Below, piece by piece: positions 7,656 to 16,126 of a DNA stretch of 64,000 nucleotides (position 1 is its first letter; each line of letters begins with the position of its first letter). The translations under genes were made by a program, and so were the position numbers. The notes beneath the pieces were generated by a model. It was not told the DNA's origin. It was given only the letters and a program-made list of their open reading frames with translations, and ran no database searches. This stretch comes from Perlabentimonas sp034003245 (lineage in GTDB: Bacteria > Bacteroidota > Bacteroidia > Bacteroidales > Tenuifilaceae). The stretch spans positions 19,346-83,345 of the forward strand of contig JAVEYY010000017.1 in assembly GCA_034003245.1 (NCBI GenBank), read 5' to 3'.

Positions 7656-8870
7656 CTACTTTTTCCCGTTAAAAGGCTCCCAGTTTTTGGCCAGCCCGCC
7701 CATGCCTGTTTCACGATAGGCCACCTGTATATCACGTCCGGTTTCGGCCATGGTACGAACTGCTTTGTCGAACGATATTTTATGCCCCCCATCCGATTGA
7801 AGCGCGTATACAGCACAAGAGTATGCTTTTGTGGCCGCAATGGCATTCCGCTCAATACAGGGTATTTGCACAAATCCCAGAACCGGATCGCAGGTAAGAC
7901 CCAGGTTGTGCTCCATGCCCATCTCAGCAGCATACTCAATTTGGTTGGGCGACCCGCCCAAAATCTGCGCCATTGCAGCCGATGCCATAGCGCATGCAGT
8001 TCCAATCTCACCCTGGCATCCAACCTCAGCTCCCGAGATTGATGCATTGGTCTTCACTAGGTTTGCTATTAAACCTGCGGTTGCCAACCCTCTAAGTATT
8101 TTGGGTTCGGTAAGATGCTCGTCGCGGCTTAGATAAAACAGAACACCTGGAAGCACTCCCGACGAGCCGCAAGTGGGCGCAGTTACAATGCGGCCTCCGG
8201 CCGCATTCTCTTCCGAAACGGCCAGTGCAAATGCAAATAGCAATCCTATATTCTTCAGTGTCCCGTGCGTATTAAGCGCCTTTGTGTAGTGCGATGATGC
8301 CCTACGGGCAAGCTTAATTGGGCCAGGCAATACGCCCTCGTTATCGATTCCGCGCTGTATGGTCTCTTTCATGGTGAGCCAAACATCGTGCAGGAATGGC
8401 CAAATTTCGGGGCCCTCATTATCCTCAACAAACTCCCATAGCGATTTGCCCTCGGCCTTACACCACTTTAGTATATCGGCCATTTTGTTGTGGCTATAAA
8501 TTTTCTGGCTATTGAGCACACCCGTGCTATCGCGCAAATCGCCACCTCCAATGCTGTATACTTCCCATGAATCAACCACTTCACCCCCCTCGGACGAAAG
8601 CGCCTCAAAAAGCATCCCGTTGGGATGCAATGGTAGTTGCTCTGAATCGTTCCAAATAATCTCCAAATCGTTGGGCAGAAACTCCTTGAGTAACGCATGG
8701 TCGGTATGGTGTCCTTTACCCGTAAGCGAAAGGCTACCAAATAAACTTACCCTAAATCGGTGCACTAGCGGATGCTTCTCCAAAAAAATCCTTGCTGCCC
8801 TCACTGGCCCAATAGTATGGCTACTCGAAGGGCCATAACCCAGCTTATAAATCTCCCGAATTGTCTGCAT
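7656..8870 (-). CDS. sdaA: L-serine ammonia-lyase, iron-sulfur dependent, single chain
   Basis: A 404-residue enzyme converting L-serine to pyruvate and ammonia with a [4Fe-4S] cluster. The beta domain begins IYKLGYGPSSSHTIGP; the alpha domain carries TAPTCGSSGVLPG and TCDPVLGFVQIPC, which supply cluster cysteines. Both domains are fused, as in SdaA/SdaB. I start at ATG 8870 rather than the in-frame TTG at 8897, because that TTG lies inside a TAnnTTTG promoter box (8895-8902) and the family begins at MQTIREIYKLG. It is convergent with rlpA, divergent from the MacB-like permease, and transcribed alone. Confidence 0.95.
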   Translation of the reverse strand: MQTIREIYKLGYGPSSSHTIGPVRAARIFLEKHPLVHRFRVSLFGSLSLTGKGHHTDHALLKEFLPNDLEIIWNDSEQLPLHPNGMLFEALSSEGGEVVDSWEVYSIGGGDLRDSTGVLNSQKIYSHNKMADILKWCKAEGKSLWEFVEDNEGPEIWPFLHDVWLTMKETIQRGIDNEGVLPGPIKLARRASSHYTKALNTHGTLKNIGLLFAFALAVSEENAAGGRIVTAPTCGSSGVLPGVLFYLSRDEHLTEPKILRGLATAGLIANLVKTNASISGAEVGCQGEIGTACAMASAAMAQILGGSPNQIEYAAEMGMEHNLGLTCDPVLGFVQIPCIERNAIAATKAYSCAVYALQSDGGHKISFDKAVRTMAETGRDIQVAYRETGMGGLAKNWEPFNGKK

Positions 8871-8894
8871 AATAATAACCGAATTATTCCGGTG

Positions 8895-8902
8895 CAAAAG
8901 TA
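8895..8902 (-). promoter_or_regulatory. TAnnTTTG -7 box for L-serine dehydratase
   Basis: The minus strand reads TACTTTTG, an exact TAnnTTTG match, ending 24 bases before the ATG at 8870. Its position decides the start of the serine dehydratase gene. Confidence 0.5.
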
Positions 8903-8932
8903 TTAAAAAAGTGTTCGGTTAATCCTAAAAAT

Positions 8933-8948
8933 TGTTCATAATCGAACA
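8933..8948. promoter_or_regulatory. palindrome TGTTC-N6-GAACA in a divergent promoter region
   Basis: A perfect 5-bp inverted repeat with a 6-base spacer, lying between the divergent serine dehydratase and permease genes. The geometry resembles a small dimeric-regulator operator. No regulator gene is adjacent, and a 5+5 match can arise by chance in AT-rich DNA. Confidence 0.25.
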
Positions 8949-9045
8949 TTATAGAATATTGCCAAAATCATATATGTGCTTGGTTTAAATGAAAATATGC
9001 TGCATGGCACTTCTATTGTGTGTTTTACAGAAAAGGTTAAACAAA

Positions 9046-11451
9046 ATGAAATTTCATAAAATATCATTAGCCATTAGGTTCGTTTTTAAACAGAAGGGAT
9101 ATGCCCTAATAAATATCATGGGGCTCTCGTTGGGTATTTCGGCGTGCCTTTTTATAACACAATATGTTACCATTCAAAAGTCCTACGACAAGCAAGCGCC
9201 CTTCCCAGAAAGGACATACAGAGTAACATACCAACGCTGGACCGATAATGGCGATAGGGTAGAATTTGCATCATCGAGTCCCACTATTGGCCAAACTCTG
9301 GTTCATCAATTTCCGGAAGTTGAAGCAATGGGTAGAGCATACAAAGCTGGAGGTGTATTTTCCTATAATGATGTTGTCCTAGAAGAGGAGCTGGCTTTTT
9401 GGGGCGAAACACCCCTAGTTGATATCCTTGGATTTAATATTATACTGGGAAATCCCGACTCTTGTCTATCAGTTCCCAATCAGGCCGTGATATCCAAAAA
9501 AACCGCTCAAAGAATCTTTGGACAAGACGATCCTGTTGGTAAGTTCTTAATAAGGAATGGCACCGAAAATTTTATTATTACTGCCGTTTTCGATAATGTT
9601 CCTCACAACTCCCATTTCAAGCCAGAGATTCTTATATCTCTTGCAAATTGGGAAAAAAGGGATCCCCAGATGTTTACCAGTGGATGGTTCTACAGCGGTT
9701 TTTACACCTATATCAGGCTTGCTGTAAACACAAATCCTAAGGACATTGATCGGAAAATTGAAGAGTTTATTGCCTCCGAATTTGGTGAGGTATTAGCTGA
9801 ATACAAAACGGGAATCTCCTTCAAGCTCCAACCCCTTCTCGAAATTCATTTACAATCGCACTTTATGCACGAGTTGGAGATAAATGGTGACAAACAATCC
9901 ATTGTAATGCTACAGATTGTTGCTTGGTTTATACTGATTATAGCCTGGGTTAACTTCTTTAACTTAAGTACAATAAGCTCAATCAAACGATATAAGGAGG
10001 TGGGTATTAGAAAAGTGAATGGCGCTTCACGCTATCAACTTCTATATCAGCTATTAGCTGAGTCGGCCATTATAAACCTTTGCGCTCTTTTGCTGGCAGT
10101 AGTTATGCTTGAGATTGGATACAGCCCTTTTGCAAACCTAGCTGGAATACCTGTTCAAAGAGACTTATACGGCGAAATTTGGTTCTACCAAATTCTCTGT
10201 GTTGTATTTCTAATCGGAACGCTATCGGCAGGTATTTACACTATTACGGGATTAGGAGGAAATAATCTCTCTGAATGCCTCAGGGGAACCTCTCTTGGGC
10301 TAAAAGGGAATACCGTTCTAAAAAAAATACTAGTAACTATCCAGTTTATAATTGCCATCTCACTCCTTTCTGCCACAACGGGAGTCTTCAAACAGTATAA
10401 TCTAATTCAAAATACCAACCTAGGCTTTCGGTTAAACAATATGCTTGTGGTAAAAGTACCAATGGTGGGCGATCAGTCTATGCGCAACCGATTTAGTGTA
10501 TTTGTCGAGCAGTCGGCCAAACTTCCCTCCGTAACCGGAACTACCTACTCCTCTGTTGTTCCAGGAAAACCCAATATTTTTAACCGCGGGGGAATACACA
10601 AGCAAGGCGACGACCCAACCGACGGGAAGAACATGCGCTTAACGGAGATCTTTGGTAATTTTGTGGAGGTGTATCAGATTAATCTTATTGCGGGAAAAGG
10701 ATTTACTGGGAATCCATCCGAAGACAGAAACAACGTGTTGCTGAACGAAACAGCGGCACTCTGGCTGGGATTGCAGCCAACAGAGGAGGCCATTGGCACT
10801 CTTATTATTCTGGAGGGTCGGCCAAAAACTCTAGTGGGCATTCTGGCCGATTTCAACCAACTTTCTCCCAAAGAATCCATAGAACCACAAATATTCAGAT
10901 ATCCAGAGCGCTACCAGGGCTATTTTACCCTTCAACTTACTGACAACACAAGCGAACAAACAGTTAGAGATGTTTCTAAAATATACAGCTCATTGTTTCC
11001 TGGAAATCCTTTCGATTACTTCTTCCTTGATCAGTTTTATGGTTCTCAGTATCTACTTGACAAACGTTTTGGTTTGGTATTCCTGATTTTCTCCCTGTTG
11101 TCCGTAATCTTAACCATAATGGGGCTTCTTAGCTTGTCGGCCTACTCGGCACAGCAGCGCCGGCGCGAAATTGGCATACGAAAAGTTCTGGGAGCATCCT
11201 CTTGGTCGATTATTCAATTACTCTCTCAAAGCTATTTACTCCTCTGGCTAATTGCTACAACAATTTCAATTCCTTTGGTTTGGCTCTTCCTGAACAGCTG
11301 GTTAAACGATTTTGCCACAAGAATTCAGCTAACCTCTGCAATCTTTTTACCTCCTCTTGCGGTTGTTCTTCTGATGTGTTTAGTTACCGTTTCTGTTCAA
11401 TCGATGAGTGCGGCAAATGGCAACCCAGCTGAAAGTCTTAAACGGGAATAA
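9046..11451 (+). CDS. MacB/FtsX-type ABC transporter permease
   Basis: An 801-residue inner-membrane protein from the ATG at 9046, preceded by AAGG-like bases; an in-frame ATG at 8989 adds 19 residues that do not look like the family. It has the duplicated layout usual in Bacteroidetes: a first TM helix (NIMGLSLGISACLFI), a MacB-like periplasmic domain, three helices with KRYKEVGIRKVNGASRYQLL, a second periplasmic domain, and three closing helices with AQQRRREIGIRKVLGASSWSII. These EIGIRKVxGAS loops contact the ATPase. No ATP-binding gene lies beside it, so its partner is elsewhere. Substrates of such systems include peptides, antibiotics and lipoproteins; none can be assigned. Confidence 0.88.
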   Translation: MKFHKISLAIRFVFKQKGYALINIMGLSLGISACLFITQYVTIQKSYDKQAPFPERTYRVTYQRWTDNGDRVEFASSSPTIGQTLVHQFPEVEAMGRAYKAGGVFSYNDVVLEEELAFWGETPLVDILGFNIILGNPDSCLSVPNQAVISKKTAQRIFGQDDPVGKFLIRNGTENFIITAVFDNVPHNSHFKPEILISLANWEKRDPQMFTSGWFYSGFYTYIRLAVNTNPKDIDRKIEEFIASEFGEVLAEYKTGISFKLQPLLEIHLQSHFMHELEINGDKQSIVMLQIVAWFILIIAWVNFFNLSTISSIKRYKEVGIRKVNGASRYQLLYQLLAESAIINLCALLLAVVMLEIGYSPFANLAGIPVQRDLYGEIWFYQILCVVFLIGTLSAGIYTITGLGGNNLSECLRGTSLGLKGNTVLKKILVTIQFIIAISLLSATTGVFKQYNLIQNTNLGFRLNNMLVVKVPMVGDQSMRNRFSVFVEQSAKLPSVTGTTYSSVVPGKPNIFNRGGIHKQGDDPTDGKNMRLTEIFGNFVEVYQINLIAGKGFTGNPSEDRNNVLLNETAALWLGLQPTEEAIGTLIILEGRPKTLVGILADFNQLSPKESIEPQIFRYPERYQGYFTLQLTDNTSEQTVRDVSKIYSSLFPGNPFDYFFLDQFYGSQYLLDKRFGLVFLIFSLLSVILTIMGLLSLSAYSAQQRRREIGIRKVLGASSWSIIQLLSQSYLLLWLIATTISIPLVWLFLNSWLNDFATRIQLTSAIFLPPLAVVLLMCLVTVSVQSMSAANGNPAESLKRE

Positions 11452-11471
11452 AAAATTTTCTCGATTGGCTG

Positions 11472-11479
11472 TATATTTG
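11472..11479 (+). promoter_or_regulatory. TAnnTTTG -7 box for the AlaX-like gene
   Basis: TATATTTG matches TAnnTTTG exactly and ends 19 bases before the ATG at 11499, so the editing-protein gene probably has its own promoter in the 47-base gap after the permease. Confidence 0.45.
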
Positions 11480-11498
11480 ATGACGAAAAAAATAAACC

Positions 11499-11948
11499 AT
11501 GAGCGAAAAAAACTACGACCCCCGCATGCACACCGCCGAGCATATCCTAAACCAAACCATGGTGCGGTTGTTTGGTTGTCCTCGATCGAGGAATAGCCAT
11601 ATTGAGCGAAATAAGTCGAAATGCGACTACCAAATTGCCGCCGAACCCACAGTGACTCAAATTGAAGAGATAGAAAGACAGGTTAACAGCATTATCTTCT
11701 CTAACCTCGATGTAAAAGAGGATTCTATCCCAAAATCTGAGGCTGGCAAATATCTCGACCTAACAAAGCTACCCGCCGACGCACCCGATACATTAAGAGT
11801 GATAAACGTGGGCGATTATGATGCCTGTGCCTGCATTGGACCACATGTGAATAACACTGCGGAAATTGGGGTGTTTAAAATTATTTCGCACAGCTACGAA
11901 CAGGGAACTCTAAGATTGAGGTTTAAACTAGTCGATAAAGAATCTTAG
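11499..11948 (+). CDS. AlaX-like alanyl/threonyl-tRNA editing domain protein
   Basis: A 149-residue stand-alone SAD-type (second additional domain) protein. The zinc motif HTAEHILNQ gives His11 and His15; the second half is the CACIGPHVNNTAEIG segment, matching the C-x3-H motif followed by NTxEIG in AlaX and in AlaRS/ThrRS editing domains. Such proteins deacylate mischarged tRNA in trans. The family's usual CGGTH is here CIGPH, a variant I associate with short stand-alone editing proteins, so the tRNA and amino acid are uncertain. It sits between an ABC permease and yraN with promoter boxes on both sides, and so is probably monocistronic. Confidence 0.78.
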   Translation: MSEKNYDPRMHTAEHILNQTMVRLFGCPRSRNSHIERNKSKCDYQIAAEPTVTQIEEIERQVNSIIFSNLDVKEDSIPKSEAGKYLDLTKLPADAPDTLRVINVGDYDACACIGPHVNNTAEIGVFKIISHSYEQGTLRLRFKLVDKES

Positions 11949-11981
11949 GCCTCACCAATTGACAATCATCTCCATTCTTTG

Positions 11982-11989
11982 TAAGTTTG
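11982..11989 (+). promoter_or_regulatory. Bacteroidetes-type promoter for yraN
   Basis: TAAGTTTG matches TAnnTTTG, and a TTG begins at 11959 (TTGACA), leaving 20 bases between it and the -7 box as in the Bacteroidetes -33/-7 consensus. It is the best two-element promoter I found; the yraN ATG follows 32 bases downstream. Confidence 0.55.
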
Positions 11990-12021
11990 CCTATTGGCCA
12001 AAGTTTAAGCAGTAGAGCAGA

Positions 12022-12402
12022 ATGAAAAATATAAACGAATTGCCCCAGCATAACCGTCTAGGGCGCGAGGGCGAGGCGTTCGCACTTGAGTTTGTAATCT
12101 CGAAGGGTTACAAGGTGTTGCACACCAACTGGAGGCATGGTCAAAAGGAACTCGACATTGTGACCACAAAGGATGGTATGCTAGTTGTTTTTGAGGTAAA
12201 AACTCGGTTTACCGATGTGTGGGAGGAGCCCAAGGATGCTGTGCGCCATAGAAAGCAAAAAAACATTGTTGAAGCAGCCGATGCGTATGTGCATAAGTTT
12301 AATCTAGACGTTGAGGTTCAATTTGATATTATTAGCCTAGTGGCTAAGGGTAACTCCTTTGAGCTGGAACATATTCCCGATGCATTCTACCCAACCCTAT
12401 AA
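12022..12402 (+). CDS. yraN: YraN family protein (UPF0102, nuclease-like fold)
   Basis: A 126-residue cytoplasmic protein with the full UPF0102 signature: NRLGREGEAFALEFVISKGY, then NWRHGQKELDIV and the nuclease-like MLVVFEVKTR strand. The E-x-D-(hydrophobic) and E-V-K residues resemble the PD-(D/E)xK restriction-endonuclease fold, but a cellular role is not established for the family. The length is typical. It is followed after 11 bases by a YjbR-like gene, and the two probably form one transcript from the promoter at 11982. Confidence 0.93.
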   Translation: MKNINELPQHNRLGREGEAFALEFVISKGYKVLHTNWRHGQKELDIVTTKDGMLVVFEVKTRFTDVWEEPKDAVRHRKQKNIVEAADAYVHKFNLDVEVQFDIISLVAKGNSFELEHIPDAFYPTL

Positions 12403-12413
12403 CCTTAAGTATT

Positions 12414-12767
12414 ATGAATATTGAGGAAATCCGCGACTTATGTCTGTCATTAAAAGGGGTAACCGAGTGTTTTCCTTTCGATGAGGTTACCCTGGTTTTT
12501 AAGGTTGGTGGCAAGATGTTTCTGCTGGCCAACCTCGACGGGGATCTGTCCATTAATATAAAATGCTCCCCCGACAAGGCCATTGAGCTAAGGGAACGTT
12601 ACCCTGCTGTTATGCCAGGCTACCACATGAACAAGCAGCATTGGAACACAATAATGATGGATGGTTCCATTGGTGTAGATGCTATTAATGGATGGATTGT
12701 AGACTCTTACAACCTAATTGTGGCCTCTTTACCAAAATCTAAGCGAATGGAGATTTTAAATCAGTAG
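12414..12767 (+). CDS. MmcQ/YjbR family protein
   Basis: A 117-residue protein of the MmcQ/YjbR (CyaY-like fold) family: MNIEEIRDLCLSLKGVTECFPFDEVTLVFKV, KMFLLANLDG, INIKCSPDKAIELRERYPAVMPGYHMNKQHWNTI and the final SYNLIVASLPK. Members have a double-wing fold and have been suggested to bind DNA, though proof of function is thin. It follows yraN by 11 bases in what looks like a two-gene unit. The length and all family blocks are normal. Confidence 0.9.
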   Translation: MNIEEIRDLCLSLKGVTECFPFDEVTLVFKVGGKMFLLANLDGDLSINIKCSPDKAIELRERYPAVMPGYHMNKQHWNTIMMDGSIGVDAINGWIVDSYNLIVASLPKSKRMEILNQ

Positions 12768-12774
12768 GATTTGC

Positions 12775-12782
12775 TATCTTTG
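12775..12782 (+). promoter_or_regulatory. TAnnTTTG -7 box
   Basis: TATCTTTG matches TAnnTTTG, 53 bases upstream of the ATG at 12836, consistent with a promoter for the exported unknown that follows. Confidence 0.45.
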
Positions 12783-12835
12783 GTACAAGACTTGTAATAA
12801 AGATAAAATCATTGATTATTCTAAAATATTGCGGT

Positions 12836-13675
12836 ATGAAATCGATTATATCCATAGTAGTTCTGGTCCTAACGCTTACCCTTGGGGTACAAGCACAGGA
12901 TGTTTACAACGTTACCCGCGTGAACGGAAAGATTACTAACCTCAAAACAGGACAGGACGTAGTGGCCGGTGATGTGCTTCTGTCCGATGAGTTTCTGCTT
13001 TTCGAAAGCCTCGACAGCTATGCCATTGCCATTGCTGATAACATGGGCCGTTACCAAATTAAAATTCAGGCTACTCAGATTTCAGGTGATCCCCAAATGC
13101 TAACTTCAACGGTTAAGGATGCAGCTGTTCCCACTAGAATGAGAAATCTAATGGTAGCTCGATTTAACCCCGAAGAGCAGGAGGTATCTGACCTTCGCCA
13201 GTACTTTGGCAACGACAAGTTCTCCGTTATTGGCGATGCAGTGAATGTACCTCTTAACAACCAAAAGTACCCCTTGTCGGACGACAAGTTTATCGTTTTC
13301 TACTACAGAGTCGACAACCAGCCAATTTCGAAAAAAATTGGGCACGAGCAACATGCCCTGATCCTCGAGAAGGATAAGCTCTTTTCTAGCAGCGCTGGAT
13401 CCATTAATGGAAACGAGATATCGAACCTTGCCGTTTACGAGTACGAGAACTCAACGAAGCGAGGAAATGAAATTACCCGATTCACCCTGGTGTTTGTCGA
13501 TAAGCAGGAGTTACTCAACGAATTCCATACCATTATCCCCATCCTAAAACGCCAAAAAATGGGCGACGATGAGATTAAGAAGTACTTAATTGAATACTAC
13601 TACGATTTTTACGGAGCCACCGATTCCAAAACCATCGATAGCTTCACCGAGCAAATTGTAAAAAGCTATCAGTAG
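12836..13675 (+). CDS. exported protein of unknown function
   Basis: A 279-residue protein starting at ATG 12836 with a clear signal peptide (MKSIISIVVLVLTLTLGVQAQ). A repeat-free alpha/beta body follows with an early Gly-rich YNVTRVNGKITNLKTGQDVVAGDVL stretch that resembles an SH3-like or carboxypeptidase-regulatory beta domain. I recognise no family. It has no lipobox and no C-terminal sorting domain, so it is probably periplasmic or loosely outer-membrane bound. It is flanked by a promoter box upstream and a strong intrinsic terminator just downstream, so it is a single-gene transcript. Confidence 0.78.
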   Translation: MKSIISIVVLVLTLTLGVQAQDVYNVTRVNGKITNLKTGQDVVAGDVLLSDEFLLFESLDSYAIAIADNMGRYQIKIQATQISGDPQMLTSTVKDAAVPTRMRNLMVARFNPEEQEVSDLRQYFGNDKFSVIGDAVNVPLNNQKYPLSDDKFIVFYYRVDNQPISKKIGHEQHALILEKDKLFSSSAGSINGNEISNLAVYEYENSTKRGNEITRFTLVFVDKQELLNEFHTIIPILKRQKMGDDEIKKYLIEYYYDFYGATDSKTIDSFTEQIVKSYQ

Positions 13676-13694
13676 TCCCAAAGTTAACTATGTT

Positions 13695-13719
13695 AAGCCC
13701 CGGGTTCGGGGCTTTTTTT
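13695..13719 (+). terminator. intrinsic terminator
   Basis: A perfect 8-bp stem (AAGCCCCG paired with CGGGGCTT) with a GGTT loop runs straight into a T tract. It lies 20 bases after the exported unknown and clearly ends that transcript. It is the clearest intrinsic terminator in the window. Confidence 0.93.
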
Positions 13720-13792
13720 ATTCTACGACCAGCTAACGTAGACTATCAACCTGTAAAGCTAACCGTAGTCGTGATTTTAGCACAAGGTTTAG

Positions 13793-13800
13793 TACATTTG
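13793..13800 (+). promoter_or_regulatory. TAnnTTTG -7 box for the TonB-like gene
   Basis: TACATTTG matches TAnnTTTG exactly. A GTG that could serve as an earlier in-frame start begins on its last base, so the true start must be the ATG at 13821, 20 bases downstream. Confidence 0.5.
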
Positions 13801-13820
13801 TGAACACAAGTATCACAATA

Positions 13821-14618
13821 ATGGATAGGGTAAATAGCATTTTCTTTCGCTTTGAGCGATGGCTCGATAGAGTTGGCCACGAGGTTTCTCTGCTTTGGGA
13901 TAAACACAAGGTAGGCTTTCTCGGAACAATTGCTATTAATTTGGTAATTACCATCCTTTTCTTTGTTTTTGAACTTAAGAGCAGGCCGTATCTATATGAC
14001 CCAACGGTTCTGGTAGATTTTGAACGACAATACGAAATTGCCCCCGAGCGCATTCCCGAAGAGCGTGAACCGCTCCTACCTAAGGACGCTCTTGATCCAA
14101 TGACCGAGTATGAGGCTATACAAAACATTGCCGTTGATGCCACCAAGGAAGACCTTAACCCGGGATTAATTGACGAAAAGAATATTGATGCCGATGAGCT
14201 TTACCAAGATGCACAGCGCATTAGGGAGCAGATGCAGCAGAATCGTCAACTTTGGGAGGAGGCTCAAACTGTTGATGCTGATGCTATCCCAAATGTGCAG
14301 GAGAAAATAGTCACCACTGCCGAAGAGGGGCAGTTTAAAGGCCCCGCTGTAATTAGCTACTTTCTGGAGAACCGAAGGGCTGTAAGGTTACCTGTTCCGG
14401 CCTACAAATGCGAAAATGGTGGCAGGGTAGTTGTAGATATTGAGGTACAGCGCGATGGGACTGTCTCTAGGGCTAGTATTGACACATCAAATTCCGTGAT
14501 CGACGAGTGCATGAATAGCGCAGCTATTGCTGCAGCTCAAGCCAGCCGATTCACTGTATCGGGCAACGCCCCCACGCGACAACGCGGCAGTATAACCTAT
14601 CTTTTTGTAAGGCAGTAA
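13821..14618 (+). CDS. TonB-like energy transducer protein
   Basis: A 265-residue inner-membrane-anchored protein. A 30-residue cytoplasmic part precedes one TM helix (GTIAINLVITILFFVFEL); an acidic, coiled-coil-prone periplasmic stalk follows with EREPLLPKDALDP and QRIREQMQQNRQLWEEA. The C-terminal 85 residues resemble a TonB domain: PVPAYKCENGGRVVVDIEVQRDGTVSRASI, then CMNSAAIAAAQASRF. TonB proteins pass proton-motive force to outer-membrane receptors. The usual Pro-rich linker is replaced by an acidic one, and two cysteines in the domain may pair. No ExbB/ExbD or receptor is nearby, so its target is unknown. It ends one base short of the convergent alanine dehydrogenase. Confidence 0.72.
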   Translation: MDRVNSIFFRFERWLDRVGHEVSLLWDKHKVGFLGTIAINLVITILFFVFELKSRPYLYDPTVLVDFERQYEIAPERIPEEREPLLPKDALDPMTEYEAIQNIAVDATKEDLNPGLIDEKNIDADELYQDAQRIREQMQQNRQLWEEAQTVDADAIPNVQEKIVTTAEEGQFKGPAVISYFLENRRAVRLPVPAYKCENGGRVVVDIEVQRDGTVSRASIDTSNSVIDECMNSAAIAAAQASRFTVSGNAPTRQRGSITYLFVRQ

Positions 14619-14619
14619 T

Positions 14620-15837
14620 CTAAAAAGCGGCCATCAGCAGGTTTATATCCCTTGATGGGATATTGTATAGCCCTCCTAGATAGTTGTTTGTTAGTATTCC
14701 ATTATAGATATACACCCCATGCCTAAGGCCAGAATCGTCCTTTAAATGTTGCTTAATCCCCCCCGTTTCGGCAATTTCGGAAAGCAGAGGAGTAAACACG
14801 TTGCTAAGCGCAATGGACGAGGTACGCGCAACCCGCGCTGTAATATTTGGAACACAGTAGTGGATTACTCCGTGCTTTACAAAGGCTGGATCGTTATGGT
14901 TGCGTGGCTCTGAGGTTTCAAAACAACCTCCTTTGTCGATACTTAAATCAACAATAACAGAACCCTTTTTCATAAGCTTTACTTGATCCTCGAGAATAAC
15001 AATTCTCCCCTTGGACTCCTCCGGAATAATTGCACCAATCACCACATCGGCAGTTTTTAGCACACGCTCAAGCACCTGTTGGTGGAAAATGGATGTGTAA
15101 AGCCTTTGCCCTAAAATATCCTGTAACTCCATTAAACGCTTAATGGAATCGTCAAAAATCTTTACACTTGCGCCCAAGCCCAATGCCGCCCGGGCAGCAA
15201 ACTCGCCGGCAGTTCCTGCCCCAAGAATAACCACCTCGGTGGGAGTAATTCCCGATACACCACCCAGCATTACACCCTTGCCATCGTTCACGTTGCTAAG
15301 ATATTCGGCAGCAACAAGAATGGATGTGCTTCCGGCAATTGAACTCATGGCGCGCACCACGGGGTAAGCACCATCGTCGTCGCGAATACTCTCAAAGGCA
15401 ATGGCTGTTACCTTCTTTTTCATCAGGCTTTTGAGCTGTTGTCCAGCCGCGGGAGTAAGGTGCAGCGAGGTAATTACAACCTGATTCTCTGATAATAACT
15501 CTATCTCGTGGGGAAGTAAGGGTGAAATTTTAAGAATTATGGATGCCTGAAACACCTCCTTGTTTGTTTGGACAATTTGAGCTCCTTTCTCGCTATACTG
15601 GTTATCGGTATAGTTTGCCAGTCGTCCGGCTTCGGTTTCCATAATAATATCATGTCCCCAATTAACCAGCAATTCAACTGCTTCGGGGGTGAGAGGTATC
15701 CGACTTTCTGTTTCGTCGCTTTCTTTGGGTATTCCAATGGTAAGTTTCTGATTCTGCCTTCCAATCTCGAGCATCTCTTCCTGGGGAAGTAAACCTTTAA
15801 CGAATGGAAACTCCTTTGATGAGGACATTCGACTCAT
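14620..15837 (-). CDS. ald: alanine dehydrogenase
   Basis: A 405-residue enzyme of the alanine dehydrogenase/transhydrogenase-alpha family that interconverts L-alanine and pyruvate plus ammonia with NAD(H). Visible blocks are TIGIPKESDETESRIPLTPEAV, the ITSLHLTPAA strand with the catalytic-type His, the GSTSILVAAEYL helix, and the Rossmann motif VVILGAGTAGEFAARAALGLGA. The N-terminus carries about 30 extra residues before the catalytic domain, as in other Bacteroidetes enzymes. It is a single-gene unit. A near-match -7 box (AACCTTTG on the minus strand) lies around 15883-15890. Confidence 0.92.
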   Translation of the reverse strand: MSRMSSSKEFPFVKGLLPQEEMLEIGRQNQKLTIGIPKESDETESRIPLTPEAVELLVNWGHDIIMETEAGRLANYTDNQYSEKGAQIVQTNKEVFQASIILKISPLLPHEIELLSENQVVITSLHLTPAAGQQLKSLMKKKVTAIAFESIRDDDGAYPVVRAMSSIAGSTSILVAAEYLSNVNDGKGVMLGGVSGITPTEVVILGAGTAGEFAARAALGLGASVKIFDDSIKRLMELQDILGQRLYTSIFHQQVLERVLKTADVVIGAIIPEESKGRIVILEDQVKLMKKGSVIVDLSIDKGGCFETSEPRNHNDPAFVKHGVIHYCVPNITARVARTSSIALSNVFTPLLSEIAETGGIKQHLKDDSGLRHGVYIYNGILTNNYLGGLYNIPSRDINLLMAAF

Positions 15838-16126
15838 AGGGTGTATGATTTGTTAAACAAGTGTTTTTACGGAAATGTATAGCAAAGGTTTTGAGGAAAT
15901 CTTGCTACAAAAGGCAAATATCGGATAATGGATTAACAAATCAAACCCTATTCGCAATAAATGCTAAAACCAAGTTAAACCGAGGAATTGGCTAGTAGAA
16001 TTTATAGAATAAACTGAAGTAAGTATCGAACAATAGTATTTAACTGTCGGAACAGCAACAGCTAGTATTTCTATGTGGATTCATTTAGATCTAACGGTCA
16101 GCAACAAACAACTAGTGACATCAATA
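15838..16126. other. 289-base AT-rich intergenic region
   Basis: Between two minus-strand genes. I see no open frame with coding character, no tRNA fold and no strong hairpin, only a near-match promoter box for alanine dehydrogenase near its left end. Confidence 0.6.

Noticed and set aside
7620..8136. Plus-strand open frames opposite the serine dehydratase gene
   Set aside because: The minus strand carries the complete cluster-binding enzyme; the opposite frames have no motif or start signal.
8897..8897. Upstream TTG start for L-serine dehydratase
   Set aside because: It falls inside a TAnnTTTG promoter box and adds residues not found at the start of the family.
8989..9045. ATG start adding 19 residues to the MacB-type permease
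   Set aside because: The added residues (rich in Cys and Leu) do not match the family start, and the ATG at 9046 has AAGG-like bases before it.
13800..13800. GTG start for the TonB-like gene
   Set aside because: It overlaps the last base of a -7 box, so a transcript from that promoter could not include it.
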